Shown piece by piece: positions 15,301 through 24,638 of a stretch of DNA of 64,000 bases (the first letter of the stretch is position 1; the number at the start of each line of letters is the position of its first letter). A program made the position numbers and the translations under genes. The notes beneath the pieces were generated by a model that was not told the origin of the DNA, ran no database searches, and worked only from the letters and a program-made list of their open reading frames with translations. Location: positions 868,001 to 932,000 of the forward strand of contig JAKJHU010000083.1 of assembly GCA_022316685.1 (NCBI GenBank), written 5' to 3'. The DNA is from Progne subis subis. Its lineage: Eukaryota; Chordata; Aves; Passeriformes; Hirundinidae.

Positions 15301-16013
15301 CTGTGTTTGTGTTTCTTGAGTAATTACAACCCCTGAGTCAGCCTGTTGGAAGTGTCCTCTGTCCTTTAGAGGTTTGTTGGGACTTTATCCTGCTCCTTTT
15401 CCAAACTCTGTGCAGGTAGCTATGGGAAGACTTAGAGAATTATCCTGTATGATAAGAAATTCTTCAGGCATACTCAACAAGATTCCAGCAGTAGTTTCTC
15501 AGCAGGTACTGTTACAGTCCTTGCTTTACGTATAAGCTGTTCATGAGGGACTGTGACTTTCAGTGCATTGTGTTGTACTGTTCATATTGACTTCATGTCA
15601 TGAATTGGAGTTTTCTGAACTAGGTGCTGCTCAGTCAGGATGTCAAGGTGAGAGCTGTGGGCTGATGTTGACTTTCAAAAAGTTCTACTTTGGAACATAA
15701 AACAGTCTCTCCTGTTCTTGCAGGGACACTCCCGACACATGGTGACCTTCCTTTCATGCCCTGGCCTTTAACAGGGGGGAATTACGAGCTGAGCAGTTTC
15801 TGTCCCAGTCCCTCTGTGGTGGAACCAACAAAAATGTCTGAATAAAGCAAATTAAGTTTAAAAAGTTAATAGTTCTCCTGGTAAGCAAGAGCACTAACTC
15901 TGTTGTTTCTTTCTTCTTTCCTTCATTCAGAGATCACAAAGGACGTTTCTATGAAGAACCTGAACATGAAGACCCTCTATGTTCATGTCATACCCACCAC
16001 AGCTGAATGCTGA
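275..16013 (+). CDS. IARS1: Isoleucyl-tRNA synthetase, cytosolic, C-terminal part (8 exons, 5' end outside window)
   Basis: The joined exons are 275-378, 660-755, 1576-1752, 5236-5347, 6229-6354, 10715-10858, 11783-11935 and 15931-16013. They keep one open frame of 330 residues plus TGA. The enzyme charges tRNA-Ile with isoleucine in the cytosol and, in vertebrates, sits in the multi-synthetase complex. The protein is recognised from blocks such as VVEGHEL, QFEAHSDAQ, LVLLDVTPDQSMVDEG, REVINRIQKLRKK, PACAYVNL and GQNGLT, which match vertebrate IARS1. The catalytic Rossmann fold with its HIGH and KMSKS motifs is not in the window. What remains is the end of the anticodon-binding/linker region and the C-terminal UNE-I extension. 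All seven introns in the window are GT-AG with consistent phases, and no frameshift or premature stop is seen. This is an intact gene and not a retrocopy. Recognition is by eye from family knowledge, without a database search. Confidence 0.96.
660..755 (+). CDS. IARS1: IARS1 coding exon B
   Basis: This 96-bp, phase 0-0 exon encodes 32 residues, VLVLLDVTPDQSMVDEG followed by VAREVINRIQKLRKK. It is among the most conserved segments of the eukaryotic IleRS C-terminal region. The acceptor is TTTGCTCAG at 659 and the donor AAG|GTAAGC at 755/756. Confidence 0.96.
756..1575 (+). other. IARS1 intron B-C
   Basis: This 820-bp intron contains a short antisense CR1 tail at about 992 and a very A/T-rich stretch (about 1060-1260) with TATATA runs. 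No exon or RNA gene is seen. Confidence 0.85.
992..1035 (-). mobile_element. CR1 LINE 3'-end remnant (antisense)
   Basis: ATTCATAGAA followed by GGGTTGGAAAGGACCTT is the reverse complement of the avian CR1 3' terminus. Only about 40 bases are preserved. Confidence 0.6.
1576..1752 (+). CDS. IARS1: IARS1 coding exon C
   Basis: This 177-bp, phase 0-0 exon encodes 59 residues from RNLVPTDEITVYYRALPEG to KEVLIQETTQ. The acceptor is GTCCTGCAG at 1575 and the donor CAA|GTAAGA at 1752/1753. The first codon is AGG (Arg). The LVPTDEITVYY and FIFATIKA..LKPYPV blocks fix the identity. Confidence 0.96.
3360..3746 (+). mobile_element. CR1 LINE 3' end (sense)
   Basis: This is a 5'-truncated chicken-repeat-1 type LINE. 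Recognisable segments in order are CTGGAGGAGAAGGCACCAGG, GAGAGGGACTGGGGACGAGG, GGCTTCCCACTGCCAGAGGG, GTGCCCAGAGCAGCTGTGG, CTGGATCCCTGGCAGTGCCC, GGTGTCCCTGCCCA and the terminal GATTCTGTGA. This wording is characteristic of songbird CR1 families. It lies in an IARS1 intron and accounts for the overlapping GC-rich open frames there. Confidence 0.93.
3859..3940 (-). mobile_element. CR1 LINE 3'-end fragment (antisense)
   Basis: TATAGAATGGTAGAATGGGT, GAAGATCATGTAGTTGCA and CCATGGGCAGGGACA are the reverse complement of the CR1 terminus. The copy is short and lies about 110 bp from the sense CR1 copy. Confidence 0.85.
5236..5347 (+). CDS. IARS1: IARS1 coding exon D (UNE-I, unit 1 first half)
   Basis: The 112-bp exon begins after a long pyrimidine tract, CTCTCTCTTTCCCCAG, and encodes LKGSELEITLVRGG to YVNLKVCVNGTEQ. 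It ends in phase 1 at AAG|GTATGA (5347/5348). It resembles exon F (SGKTLHVTAG..CQYINLQL), so it is the first half of a duplicated unit. Confidence 0.95.
5348..6228 (+). other. IARS1 intron D-E
   Basis: This 881-bp intron carries no repeat or RNA gene that I can recognise. Confidence 0.85.
6229..6354 (+). CDS. IARS1: IARS1 coding exon E (UNE-I, unit 1 second half)
   Basis: This 126-bp, phase 1-1 exon encodes DGVLLLENPKGDNTLNF to FGLKNSKLTVFNGNT. The GVLLLENPKG..N..FGLKN.KL.VF pattern recurs in exon G. The acceptor is TTGGTTTTAG at 6228 and the donor CAG|GTAAAT at 6354/6355. Confidence 0.95.
6355..10714 (+). other. IARS1 intron E-F
   Basis: This 4.4-kb intron has simple A/C-rich sequence near 6877-6925 and a T/ATT-rich stretch near 9718-9745. 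Open frames in it are short and unlike any family I know. Confidence 0.85.
10715..10858 (+). CDS. IARS1: IARS1 coding exon F (UNE-I, unit 2 first half)
   Basis: This 144-bp, phase 1-1 exon encodes ELIKQTDLLGLSGKTLHV to LLCQYINLQLINAQPQ. The acceptor is TTCTGTTGCAG at 10714 and the donor AAG|GTACGT at 10858/10859. It is paralogous to exon D within the same protein. Confidence 0.95.
10859..11782 (+). other. IARS1 intron F-G
   Basis: This 924-bp intron contains nothing recognisable beyond the splice sites. Confidence 0.85.
11783..11935 (+). CDS. IARS1: IARS1 coding exon G (UNE-I, unit 2 second half)
   Basis: This 153-bp, phase 1-1 exon encodes ECQKGTVGTLLMENPVGQNG to FGLRSRRLKLFLDEALTH. The GTLLMENP.GQN and VFGLRSR.LKLF blocks match vertebrate IARS1 and echo exon E. 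The acceptor is TATCTTGTCCAG at 11782 and the donor ATG|GTAAGC at 11935/11936. Confidence 0.95.
11936..15930 (+). other. IARS1 intron G-H (last intron)
   Basis: This 4-kb intron shows no coding exon, structured RNA or full-length mobile element. A G-rich stretch at about 12800-12910 has some CR1 flavour, but I cannot assign it. Confidence 0.8.
15931..16013 (+). CDS. IARS1: IARS1 terminal coding exon H
   Basis: The acceptor CTTCCTTCATTCAG ends at 15930. The exon reads EITKDVSMKNLNMKTLYVHV, then IPTTAEC and TGA at 16011-16013. The NLNMKT.YV.V.PTTA ending is the conserved IARS1 C-terminus. It may be a half unit related to the strand in exons D and F. Confidence 0.95.
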
Positions 16014-16525
16014 GAATTCCAGATTTATGACCATGAAGACTTTTATCCACAAAAACTGAAGTCAAAGGAAAATATTATGCTTTTAGATGAACATCCAAGT
16101 TGTGTATGGTACTTTTAACATCTCTAGTGGCACACAGGATGTTTTCTACCAGTGCATGTCTAATATGCTGCTCTTTGGTTTCAAATACGGTGTATTTTCA
16201 TTATGTTATCTTAATATGCTGTAAAAGCTGTTCAGAAACCTTAGATATCTATGCAGTAACTCGCCTGAGAGAAGTGGGACTCGTACCTCAATGATGCTGT
16301 TCTCTGCCTGTCCTTTGTGCAGAGGACATCTTTTCTAAACTATGGGTTACCTGTAAGGCTCTCTGATATATATCTGCCATCCCACAACAGCTTTGTAACT
16401 TATTTAAAGATTATCCAGATTTGTTCATTCGTACTCGCTGGGTTTTCATCAAGTGTATGGCTGTTGATTTCAAATACTCCATTATTTCAACACTTGGAAC
16501 AATAAATTTGCTTTGTCTCCAGCCT
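16014..16525 (+). other. IARS1: IARS1 3' untranslated region
   Basis: The sequence follows the IARS1 stop directly up to the first consensus poly(A) signal and about 20 bases beyond. It is A/T-rich with no further conserved frame. The end point is inferred from the signal at 16501. Confidence 0.75.
16501..16506 (+). terminator. Poly(A) signal AATAAA of IARS1
   Basis: A consensus AATAAA is followed within 10-50 bases by a T/GT-rich stretch (TTTGCTTTGTCTCC, then TGCTTTGCTTCC) of the kind that promotes cleavage. It is the first AATAAA after the stop codon. Another AATAAA at 17480-17485 could be a distal site. Confidence 0.75.
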
Positions 16526-17650
16526 CTTGCTTCCATGAGTTCGGAGTGCTTTGCTTCCTTAGGATTTCTGAAGAAGATTCCTCTCAGAGCTCCATATGGG
16601 TCAGGAGCAGTCAGAGACACCTGAGATGTGACAATGCAGAGCGCCACTGGCTGTTTGGATTCTGGTGCTGACAGGTTTGGGGGCTTGGTTTGTTCAGGGG
16701 TTTGGGGGAAGAGTTGTTCTGATATTTAAGCAGACTGAAAATAGTTGGGGTTTTAGTTTTTGTAATACTCAATACAACGTGTCAGTATTTCAGTGTTCAC
16801 TCGTGTACCTGCCAGCAGGGGAAGTAAGAGCCCAACTTTGGCAATGTTGGGGGTGTTTTTGCCTGGTTCAGCTGGAGATTCGAGCACCTCTGGGTGTTCT
16901 GCACCTCCCTGGGAGTCTGAGTGTGAGCCTTGGCTGTGCTCACCCCACGCTGGGCAGGAGCTGCTGCCTGCGCTGCTGAGAACAAGGGATCACACGCTGC
17001 AAGCAGGGAGCAGTGGGGTAACAGCCTGCCAGAACAGACTTGCTGAGCGTGTTTTTCCATTGCTCTGTGTTTTTCATCTTTACACTATGAACAGAAACCA
17101 GAGCTTGTTCATGATAACTCTGTATTAGTTGGAATAACTATAAATCGCTGTTCTCCTGTTTAACTCCTGTGCAGTAGTGGACTGTACCAAAATTGTAAGG
17201 ACTCCTTTGAAGTGAACCAACTTCTTGGCACTCAGCTTACAGAAAATTATTTTTATCAGTATTAAAAATGGCTGTGCCTCTTGAGTCAGGTTAATGAATA
17301 CTGGCCATTGCCCTCTACTTTTACATGGAAGCCAGCTGGTTTTTATTGACATAGTGACACAGAAATCCAATTTGTATTGGTTCATTGGGTTTCTTTGTCA
17401 CATTAAAAACACCAGGTTTCATCTTCTGTGATAGCAAGAGTGCTGTTCCTAAAGTAACTTTGCTTTATTATTGATGGAGAATAAAGGGAGATGGTGAATG
17501 ATTGCAGCCTAAGGTCATTCTTAATGACCCAGTCTAAGGTCACAACATTGCTTGCATTTTTAAAGAGTTATTTGGGATTTCACATTTTGTCTTATTTCAT
17601 CTTGCTCTCCTTTCTTCACTGCACACACTTCACTCTTCTTTTTTCCTTTC

Positions 17651-17682
<32 letters not shown>

Positions 17683-20135
17683 TGGTTGGTTTTTTGGTTT
17701 TTTTTTTTTCACCTGGTTGTTTTTAGTGTCTCAGCTTTCTCTTCACATCAGCAGAGTGCTCATGGGTTGTGATGACTGGGACAGAAACCCAGGTGTGCTC
17801 CAGCATGCTCACATCACCAAGATGGAAATGCCCATAGATGCTCTTTTCTGTCGGGTAGGATCAGTAGAAACTGGCAGAGGGGAAAATTCCATATACTTAA
17901 GAGAGGTGATGGAAGAACAAGACCAGAGTTGATTAGAGGACACTGCTGTGAATGCTTCTGGGTCCTTTAACTTTACATCAACATTTACATAAGCCATGTG
18001 TAATTAAAAAACCATAATTTTCTGGCAGAATTATAGTTTAATTTTCCTTTCAGGTGCCACTTAGATGGCTCTGCTCTCTTCCCTCCAAAGCAGTGAACGT
18101 TCGGAACAGGTTCTGACCCATTTGGGTGAACTTGTACTGTCTCTGCCTTCCTTCTCCACATCCATTTTTAGTATTCCTTTTTTATTATTCTGGATAATAT
18201 CTAATCATTGCATGAGAGAATTTATCTCTTGGGATCTTGAAGTGGGGAATGTTTCCTGGTAATTTTTTTATTGAGGTTTCTTAATGCACTTCTATAACAT
18301 TATCTAGGTTGGGCTAATAATAGTCTCTTGGCTTGATGTGATATTCTGCAGGATTTATGTACTTCAATTAGTTTCCCTCTTAAATAGCTTGTTACACAAA
18401 TGAGGTTCCAGACCGCTGCTGCATAGAGAAACCACGACCAGGGCACTCCCAGGGCTGTGTCACAGCATTTGCTGGATCTGGAGGAGTTCAGATCCTTGAA
18501 TCCTGATGTTGCCTCTCACCTGGTGGCGAACCAGAGCAAAATGGAGACACCCCACACCACACGTGCACAGAGTTGTGTTCCTCCCCACTGAACCTCTGGG
18601 AGCTGGTTTGGGCTCCAAGTGTTTTGCTCTGTCCCAATTCCACCAGGCTGGGATTCTGTGACCGATCCTGACTGGCACCCTTGGCAAGGAGAGGGCCTGG
18701 CACTGGGCAAGGCTGAGGACAGGAGGAAATCCTCAGGCTTGGCTGAGCTAAAGCAGCAAAGTTCAGTGACAGGATAGCAGCAGGATTGCTCCCTGTCATC
18801 CAGTGCCTGTCATTGCTCAGGTCCCATCACTCTGAGCGTGGGCCAGGCTGAGTCTAGCCCAGAGTCACCTCCCTGCCTCCCCCAGGGTGAGGTACAGCAG
18901 TCAGAACTGCATTTCTGTCTTGCTGGATGCAGGGAAAAGCAGCGACTGTAGGTGTCCTTCTGCAAGTAACTTCAGAGAGAAGGATGGTTTTAAGGAGGAA
19001 AAAACAAACTGGTTTCTCCTCATTCTGCGATGAGTTGAGTGGCAGCTGATCGACCTTTCAGCTCTTTGCAGCTCAGAACCTTTCTGATTTCTGCCAGCAG
19101 CGGTGGAGTTCAGTATTGTCATTACTGGTAAAGCACAAAGCAATTATTCAGTCTGTTAAATAATTTCTTGCTCTTTATCTGATTTCTTACAGGCTGGACT
19201 CTTGCCACTGATTAAGCAGATTGAAAATACACCGTCTGCAGCTGCATTACAAAAGGTGACCTGCAAAATAGCCTCAGATAGTTTCCTCTCACATCTTTCT
19301 TCCCCAGCGTGAGCAGCACAGCACCATCCATGCACAGGAGCAGCTTTGCGCTGGGAACACAACTTTGCTGAGTTAGTTTTACTCTTGCTGTGCTGTGAGT
19401 GGTGGGGAACTGGGGTTTGAGGCAGGGACTGTCTTCAATTATCTAATATTTTCCCCAGTTAAAATGTTTATGTAACAAATACAATTACAGCTTTTATGTA
19501 ATTGGGGGGGAAGGTTCCTATTTCAGTGTGTCTGGGTATTTCAGTTAATTTCCAGTCTCGGTCTGTACAAAGTTTTAATTAGGAGGTCACAAAGCTCCTC
19601 AGAAGACTTGTAGAGTTCCTTGTGTATGGAATTAAAATTTTTCCTAAAGGTATTTAAATTTTAAGACTTTCTTGAGAGTTCTGCAAACAGAAATATCCTA
19701 ATTCTGGAATTTGTTCTAGTTGTCTTTAGTGTTCAAAACAGTGAAACAGTTGAAATTTTGCAGACAAGCAAAATGTACCCTGGCAGTTAATATTTGCTGT
19801 GTTGGATCACATGACAGCTGGACAGCTGTGCAGAGGGTGCTGCCATGGAATCTCGTTTGTGGTCTTCCTGAAAGGCAAATACCCTTTAGTTTTCAAGTCA
19901 GCAGTTTGGCAAAAGTGAAGATCTCAACATGTAGACCTAGGGTGTGTGTTCTGTGATTAATGTGCTGGCAGACCCCAAAATCACGGGATCTTTGGGACTT
20001 CATTGCTTATGGATATTGTGTGCCAGGCAGTGCAAGTGGGAGGAGATGAGGCAATGTGGAAAAATTGACATCTTAGACTGCAGATCTTGCTGATGATACA
20101 GTCTAAACAAGGATGAAGGGTCCTGAATATTCCTG
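16526..20135. other. Non-coding region downstream of IARS1
   Basis: It contains a T/GT simple repeat at 17651-17709 and a GC-richer block at 18410-18890 that I cannot assign to a repeat family. No coding exon is recognised on either strand. Confidence 0.7.
17651..17709. repeat. Poly(T) / (TG)n simple repeat
   Basis: A run of about 19 T is followed by a short TG-dinucleotide tract and a second T-rich run. It was seen directly. Confidence 0.95.
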
Positions 20136-20139
20136 AAGG

Positions 20140-20760
20140 CAGTGTTTGTAAGATGAAAAAGAAAAGTTGCTCACTGTCAGCTGAACGAGCCTGAACCTAG
20201 GCTCTGGCTCTTGGAAACCAAGAGCTTTACAGCAAAGGAAGTTGCCACGGATTAGTAATTAAACAGGGACTAATAACTCCATATTCTTGCCAAAGAACAC
20301 AAGTACCAAAAAAAGCAAGTGCTGTGCTGCATAAACAGGATTGTCTGGAAGATGATGAAGTAATCTTTCCATTCAATTACTGATAAGGCTCCTCCTGCAG
20401 CTCTGTGTCAAATTTCAGGAACCCCGCGATGAGAAAGATGTTGACAATTTGGAGGGAGGCCTGTGAGGATAATCAGGAATAAGGTCTGGCAAAGATGTTT
20501 TGTGGGGAAAGATTGAAAGAGTTGGCATATTTACAGCCGGGGAAGACTTAGTGTGAGATGTGACGAGTCTTCCAATAAATAAATACTAATTGCAAAGAGA
20601 ATACTAACGAACAAGTTTTCAAGAGGCTCTCAGTGAAGCGGGATGGGAATTTAGGCCACACATGAGGGGAAGCTGCCTAAAACTGCTGTCCCTAGGATGG
20701 GGGGCAGGATTTTTCTGACTCACTTTTAAAATTTATTTTGTCCCTTTAGGAAACGATGGA
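20140..20760 (+). mobile_element. Old, diverged CR1-type LINE 3' region
   Basis: Scattered matches to the RT-proximal 3' part of CR1 elements appear in the right order: AAAGATGTTGACAATTTGGA, GATAATCAGGAATAAGGTCT, GGGGAAAGATTGAAAGAGTT, AGTCTTCCAATAAATA, then TTGCAAAGAGAATA. It is much more diverged than the copy at 3360 and so is probably an older insertion. The exact ends are uncertain. Confidence 0.7.
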
Positions 20761-23700
20761 TTTGCAAAAAAAATTCTTGACAAATTTCAGCCTGTCGTTA
20801 GCTCGCCCATAAAAATTACTGGATACAAGGAAAGAAAGTGGTTGTTAGTTTTAAAATATGCTTTTGTTTGGATATCTGCAATAATGTGTTGATCACATTG
20901 ATGTCTGAATACCTCTGTGGCACCCTCATCAGCTACTGGATGTACAAGCCAGATACACAAATGGATTTTGCTGGCAGTATTTGGGTACCTTCAAGATTCT
21001 GTCATTCACTTGGTGTTAAACACCCTCTAACTTAGACCAGCTCTGTAAGAGGAATCAAAGTGACAGAAATAAAGATACAGAAAGGGGATTAAAACCCCAG
21101 AACAACAAAGGTTGTATTTATTTCTCTGTGTGATGACTACTTGCTCCTAAGGGCAGTGGAGGGGACAAACACAAACTGGAATATTTACCTTATACTGCAA
21201 ATCCCTGGATGATACTATTAGTTTGTGGACTTGGCAGGAGCTTACTCCCAATCTTAATTCTGCAAATTAATTAGAAAAGTGTCTCAGGTTCCCCTTTTTT
21301 AATGGTCTTTGTAAAAAAATGCCTTTCTCAGCTGCTTTGCCCTCCTCTCAGGGACATAAACTCACAGTTCAATACTAATAGAGGAGATGAGCTGGTAAAC
21401 AGCCACAGGTGTTTCTATTTCCTCCACCTAAAATTAAATTAAGGAGAAATTGAGTATCTCTTCGAGGAAAAAAGTCCCAAAGCAGCTGTGTAAGTGTGCA
21501 ACACAAGTGATGGTGTGGGGGTGGAAGCGCTGGTGCCATGGTACCAGCACATCTGTATTGACTTGTTCCAGGTGTATTGATGGGCAGCACTTGGATTCTT
21601 TTCTAACCTCTGTTTGCTGCTTGACTGCCTGAATTTTATAATACAGAGTTCTGAATCTCAGTTTTACAGAAGGCCTTGAACCTCTTCCTCTCCATGGCCG
21701 AGCCACTGCCCTGCAGACTGCTTTTGCTTTGATGCTTTTTGGGACTACCTAAAAACAGAGGCCAGACAGAATTAAAGGAATAAAAAGCTGTTCTATTTAT
21801 TGAAGGGCCTTCAGGTCCATTTGGGGCAGACAAAGCCCCCCAGAGGCTGCACTCAAAAATAATAGTCAATGGTCATGGGTTTTCACACTTTGATCAGTTT
21901 GGTCCATTTGCACATTGGGGGTTCATCTCCTAATTACAGCTTCAGGTAATGAAGTCATTCACCCCAAGTTTGCTGCCCCCAAGTCACTTTTGTTTCCATC
22001 TCTCAGGCCTGAGGCAGTGAGGTGTCCTTGATTGCCAGGCCTGGAGAGGAATTGTTGTGTGTGACCAGAATGGGAGAGCAGCAGCTCACACTGTGTGTGG
22101 AGTTTGGAGTTACACACTAAAGACCTGCAGGAGTACAAATAAATAAGAAATATAAAAGCTGAAATCCTAAGGCATCAGCTTTTAGCACTGTATATTAGCC
22201 AAAAAACACTGACTTATTTCAGGCTATACATATTCCAAAGAGACGCCTTCCTCCCCTCAAGGAAAACAGCAAAGAACCAGTAACATCCATCATTTTAAAA
22301 ATGGAAAAACCTCCAAAAAGATACTGCAAATAGAGACTTAATGGTCTGTGTCCAAATCCCATTTTGCTGTTGGTACCATCAAGTACAAAACACAAATGGC
22401 TCACTGGGAAGAACAAGAGCAGTCTCAGCCAAACGGAGCTGCACAAAATTGTCAAATATTTAGTTTGACTTGGATTACTGTCTGGAACTCTTTTCAGCTG
22501 CTTTCTTGGTGGATGCACAGGCCTGTATTGGGTAGATTTGATAGATGTGCTGACCTGAGGTTGCACAGCGCAGCCCTGAAGCTTCCAAGGCATTGCTTCT
22601 CTGCTCTGTGGTTCTCTGGGCTGGTTGGCTGCTGGGGGGAATGTTGTTCTTCGAGCTGGTTCTGGCACAGTGGATTTTCATTCCGGCCTTTCCATTCCAA
22701 TTTCTTGTGTATGTACTCTAGGGATTCTCACTCAAAGCTACATTTGCCAAGCAGGAGTTGTCTGCGGACACAGAGAGACACAAACCTTATCACTGCTGCA
22801 AGAGGGTCCAGCCTTAACACTTTTTTGTTTCCCCCTCCTCACCATCAGTGACACACCTTCTTAAGACTGGTACTTATTTTACTTTGCTATTTTTACTTTG
22901 CAGAAAGGCATTCTGCAGCTGACAGTTCAATAATGCGTATTTATAATTTTAAACATTGAAGTGTCTCCTCGAAGACCAGAATTTTGGTCTGTCCCAAGGC
23001 AATTTCCACCCTCAGATTTCTTTTGTGATGTGCAGAGAAAAAATTGATAAACTCATTAATTTTACATCATGCACAAACAGTGAACTCATTGAGGGGGAAA
23101 ACATCCAAACCCAGGATTTCTTTTAAGGCAAAGAAATACGCTGAGTATTTTAGAGGCTTGCATTTTTAGAAGTGAACACAGGAGCTTGAAGCCTGTGAGA
23201 CTTGTCCTGTTTTTCCTCAGCTCAGTAGCAGAGTGCAGGCTCTGGATCCTCCCAGAGCTGCCGTTCAGAGCCTGTATCCAAATTAATCTTCGTTAGATGA
23301 TGTCAAAACAGCAGCAGAGAAACTGACCCAGGAGTCAGTGGCAGCAGGTTAATTCTTAAATAATTTCTATCACAATAGGAAAGGGAAGGGAAAAGGAATG
23401 AAGTGGCAAAGTGAAAGATGTTCATGCAAGTGTATATAATAAAGAGAAAGGGAAGATAAGGGCACCAAACACAGAGTGCATGGAATCTTTTTATTGCAAG
23501 CTTGTCTCCTTAAGCTGCTGCTTTTTAAGGTATTAAGAGTTGCAAGAGGCCCAAGTAATTTACATGAGGCAATAATATCAAACAGGTTTTATACACCTTT
23601 GTAATAATGTGCCTAAAGTATTGCCAGTTTAAAGCCTTTTCTTGCATGGAATAATCACTTCGAAAAAATGTATTATTCCCCAGCAGTTCCATGGAAGAGC

Positions 23701-24393
23701 TGCAATGTGTTATATAAATTCAGACATGGCAAAAATAGAGAGCATGATACAAAGAGGGAATAAATTTGAATACGTATATATAAATATATATATACATAAA
23801 TAATTTTTTATAACTGTTGATCACACCTACATAACTTAACCAGGAGTTTGTCCTTTGGAAATCAGGAGCTCTGCAGTAATGCAACACAACAGAGTAATGT
23901 GTACAAACAAAAAGACCGTACAGGCGTGGAGACGTTAAGTCAAGGAAAATGAATAGTTGCACAAATTAAAAATATTTTAAAATCAATGATTAAAGGTGAA
24001 GGACTTGAGAGCTGTGGTTACTGGTACACATGCACTTGTCTGAGTGTCATGTGTGGTTTTCTGTTTCATAGTCTGTTTTCCCTAATATAGGAATGGTATT
24101 AAAAATCACTTCCCACAGCTTACCTGTATTTACCATTTTGGAAGAAACCATCTAACATCTTTCATCCTTTCATTGTTTGCACAAATCTCTAAGGAGAACT
24201 TAAACCTGATCTGCTTCTGTCAGCTGAGGGTGAAACATTGTCCAGGAGTTCTCAGCAGAGCTTGATTACTGAAGTAACAATTTAGTATTGCAAATACAGT
24301 ATCTTTTCAGGTACTGCTAAAGAAGAACATGATTTTTTCAACTCCTTAGACTATTGCCTCCTTCACAAATGGATAATTAGAAGCAACTCTTAC
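20761..24393. other. Non-coding region
   Basis: A TATATAAATATATATATACA-type tract lies near 23777-23798. A 167-codon open frame at 22348-22851 has no recognisable similarity and a 149-codon frame lies opposite it. I regard both as chance. Confidence 0.65.
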
Positions 24394-24462
24394 CATGGTC
24401 CTTGTGGGCACGGAGGGTTGGTTCATGATATGTCAGATCTTGCGCTGCTGTGTTCTCCATTG
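24394..24462 (-). other. Candidate exon (minus strand), 69 bp, phase 1-1
   Basis: The acceptor is a good pyrimidine tract on the minus strand (TTTATTCCCTGTTCTTGTAG-like, ending TGTGTAG at 24463). The donor is strong, CATG|GTAAGAG. The 69-base segment reads MENTAAQDLTYHEPTLRAHK then DH. Its length is a multiple of three and it lies in phase with the segment at 24564-24638. I do not recognise the protein. The LTYHEP stretch only loosely resembles a tyrosine signalling motif. Confidence 0.28.
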
Positions 24463-24563
24463 CTACACAAGAACAGGGAATAAAGCATGAAATAAAATAC
24501 TCTCTTTTTGTGGTGCTGCAAGGATGGGAGTTTGTTCTATCCTTGGCATCTTTATTCACTTAC

Positions 24564-24638
24564 TTTTTGCTTTGCTCTGTGGCTGATAAGACTTAACATT
24601 AAAATGAGATGTAACAAATGATGGGAAGGCAAAGTGAG
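24564..24638 (-). other. Candidate exon (minus strand), 75 bp, phase 1-1
   Basis: On the minus strand, TTCTCCAG precedes a 75-base segment that ends AAAA|GTAAGTG. Read in the frame that starts HFAFPSFVTSHF it has no stop and joins in phase to the candidate exon at 24394-24462. The upstream pyrimidine tract is weak. The product is not recognised. This may be a non-coding or purely chance exon. Confidence 0.2.

Noticed and set aside
17480..17485. AATAAA as the main IARS1 poly(A) signal
   Set aside because: The nearer signal at 16501 has a good downstream T/GT-rich element. The distal one is kept only as a possible alternative.
22219..22851. 167-codon + frame and 149-codon - frame facing each other
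   Set aside because: There is no recognisable family, no splice context and no supporting promoter. Chance frames are the simpler reading.
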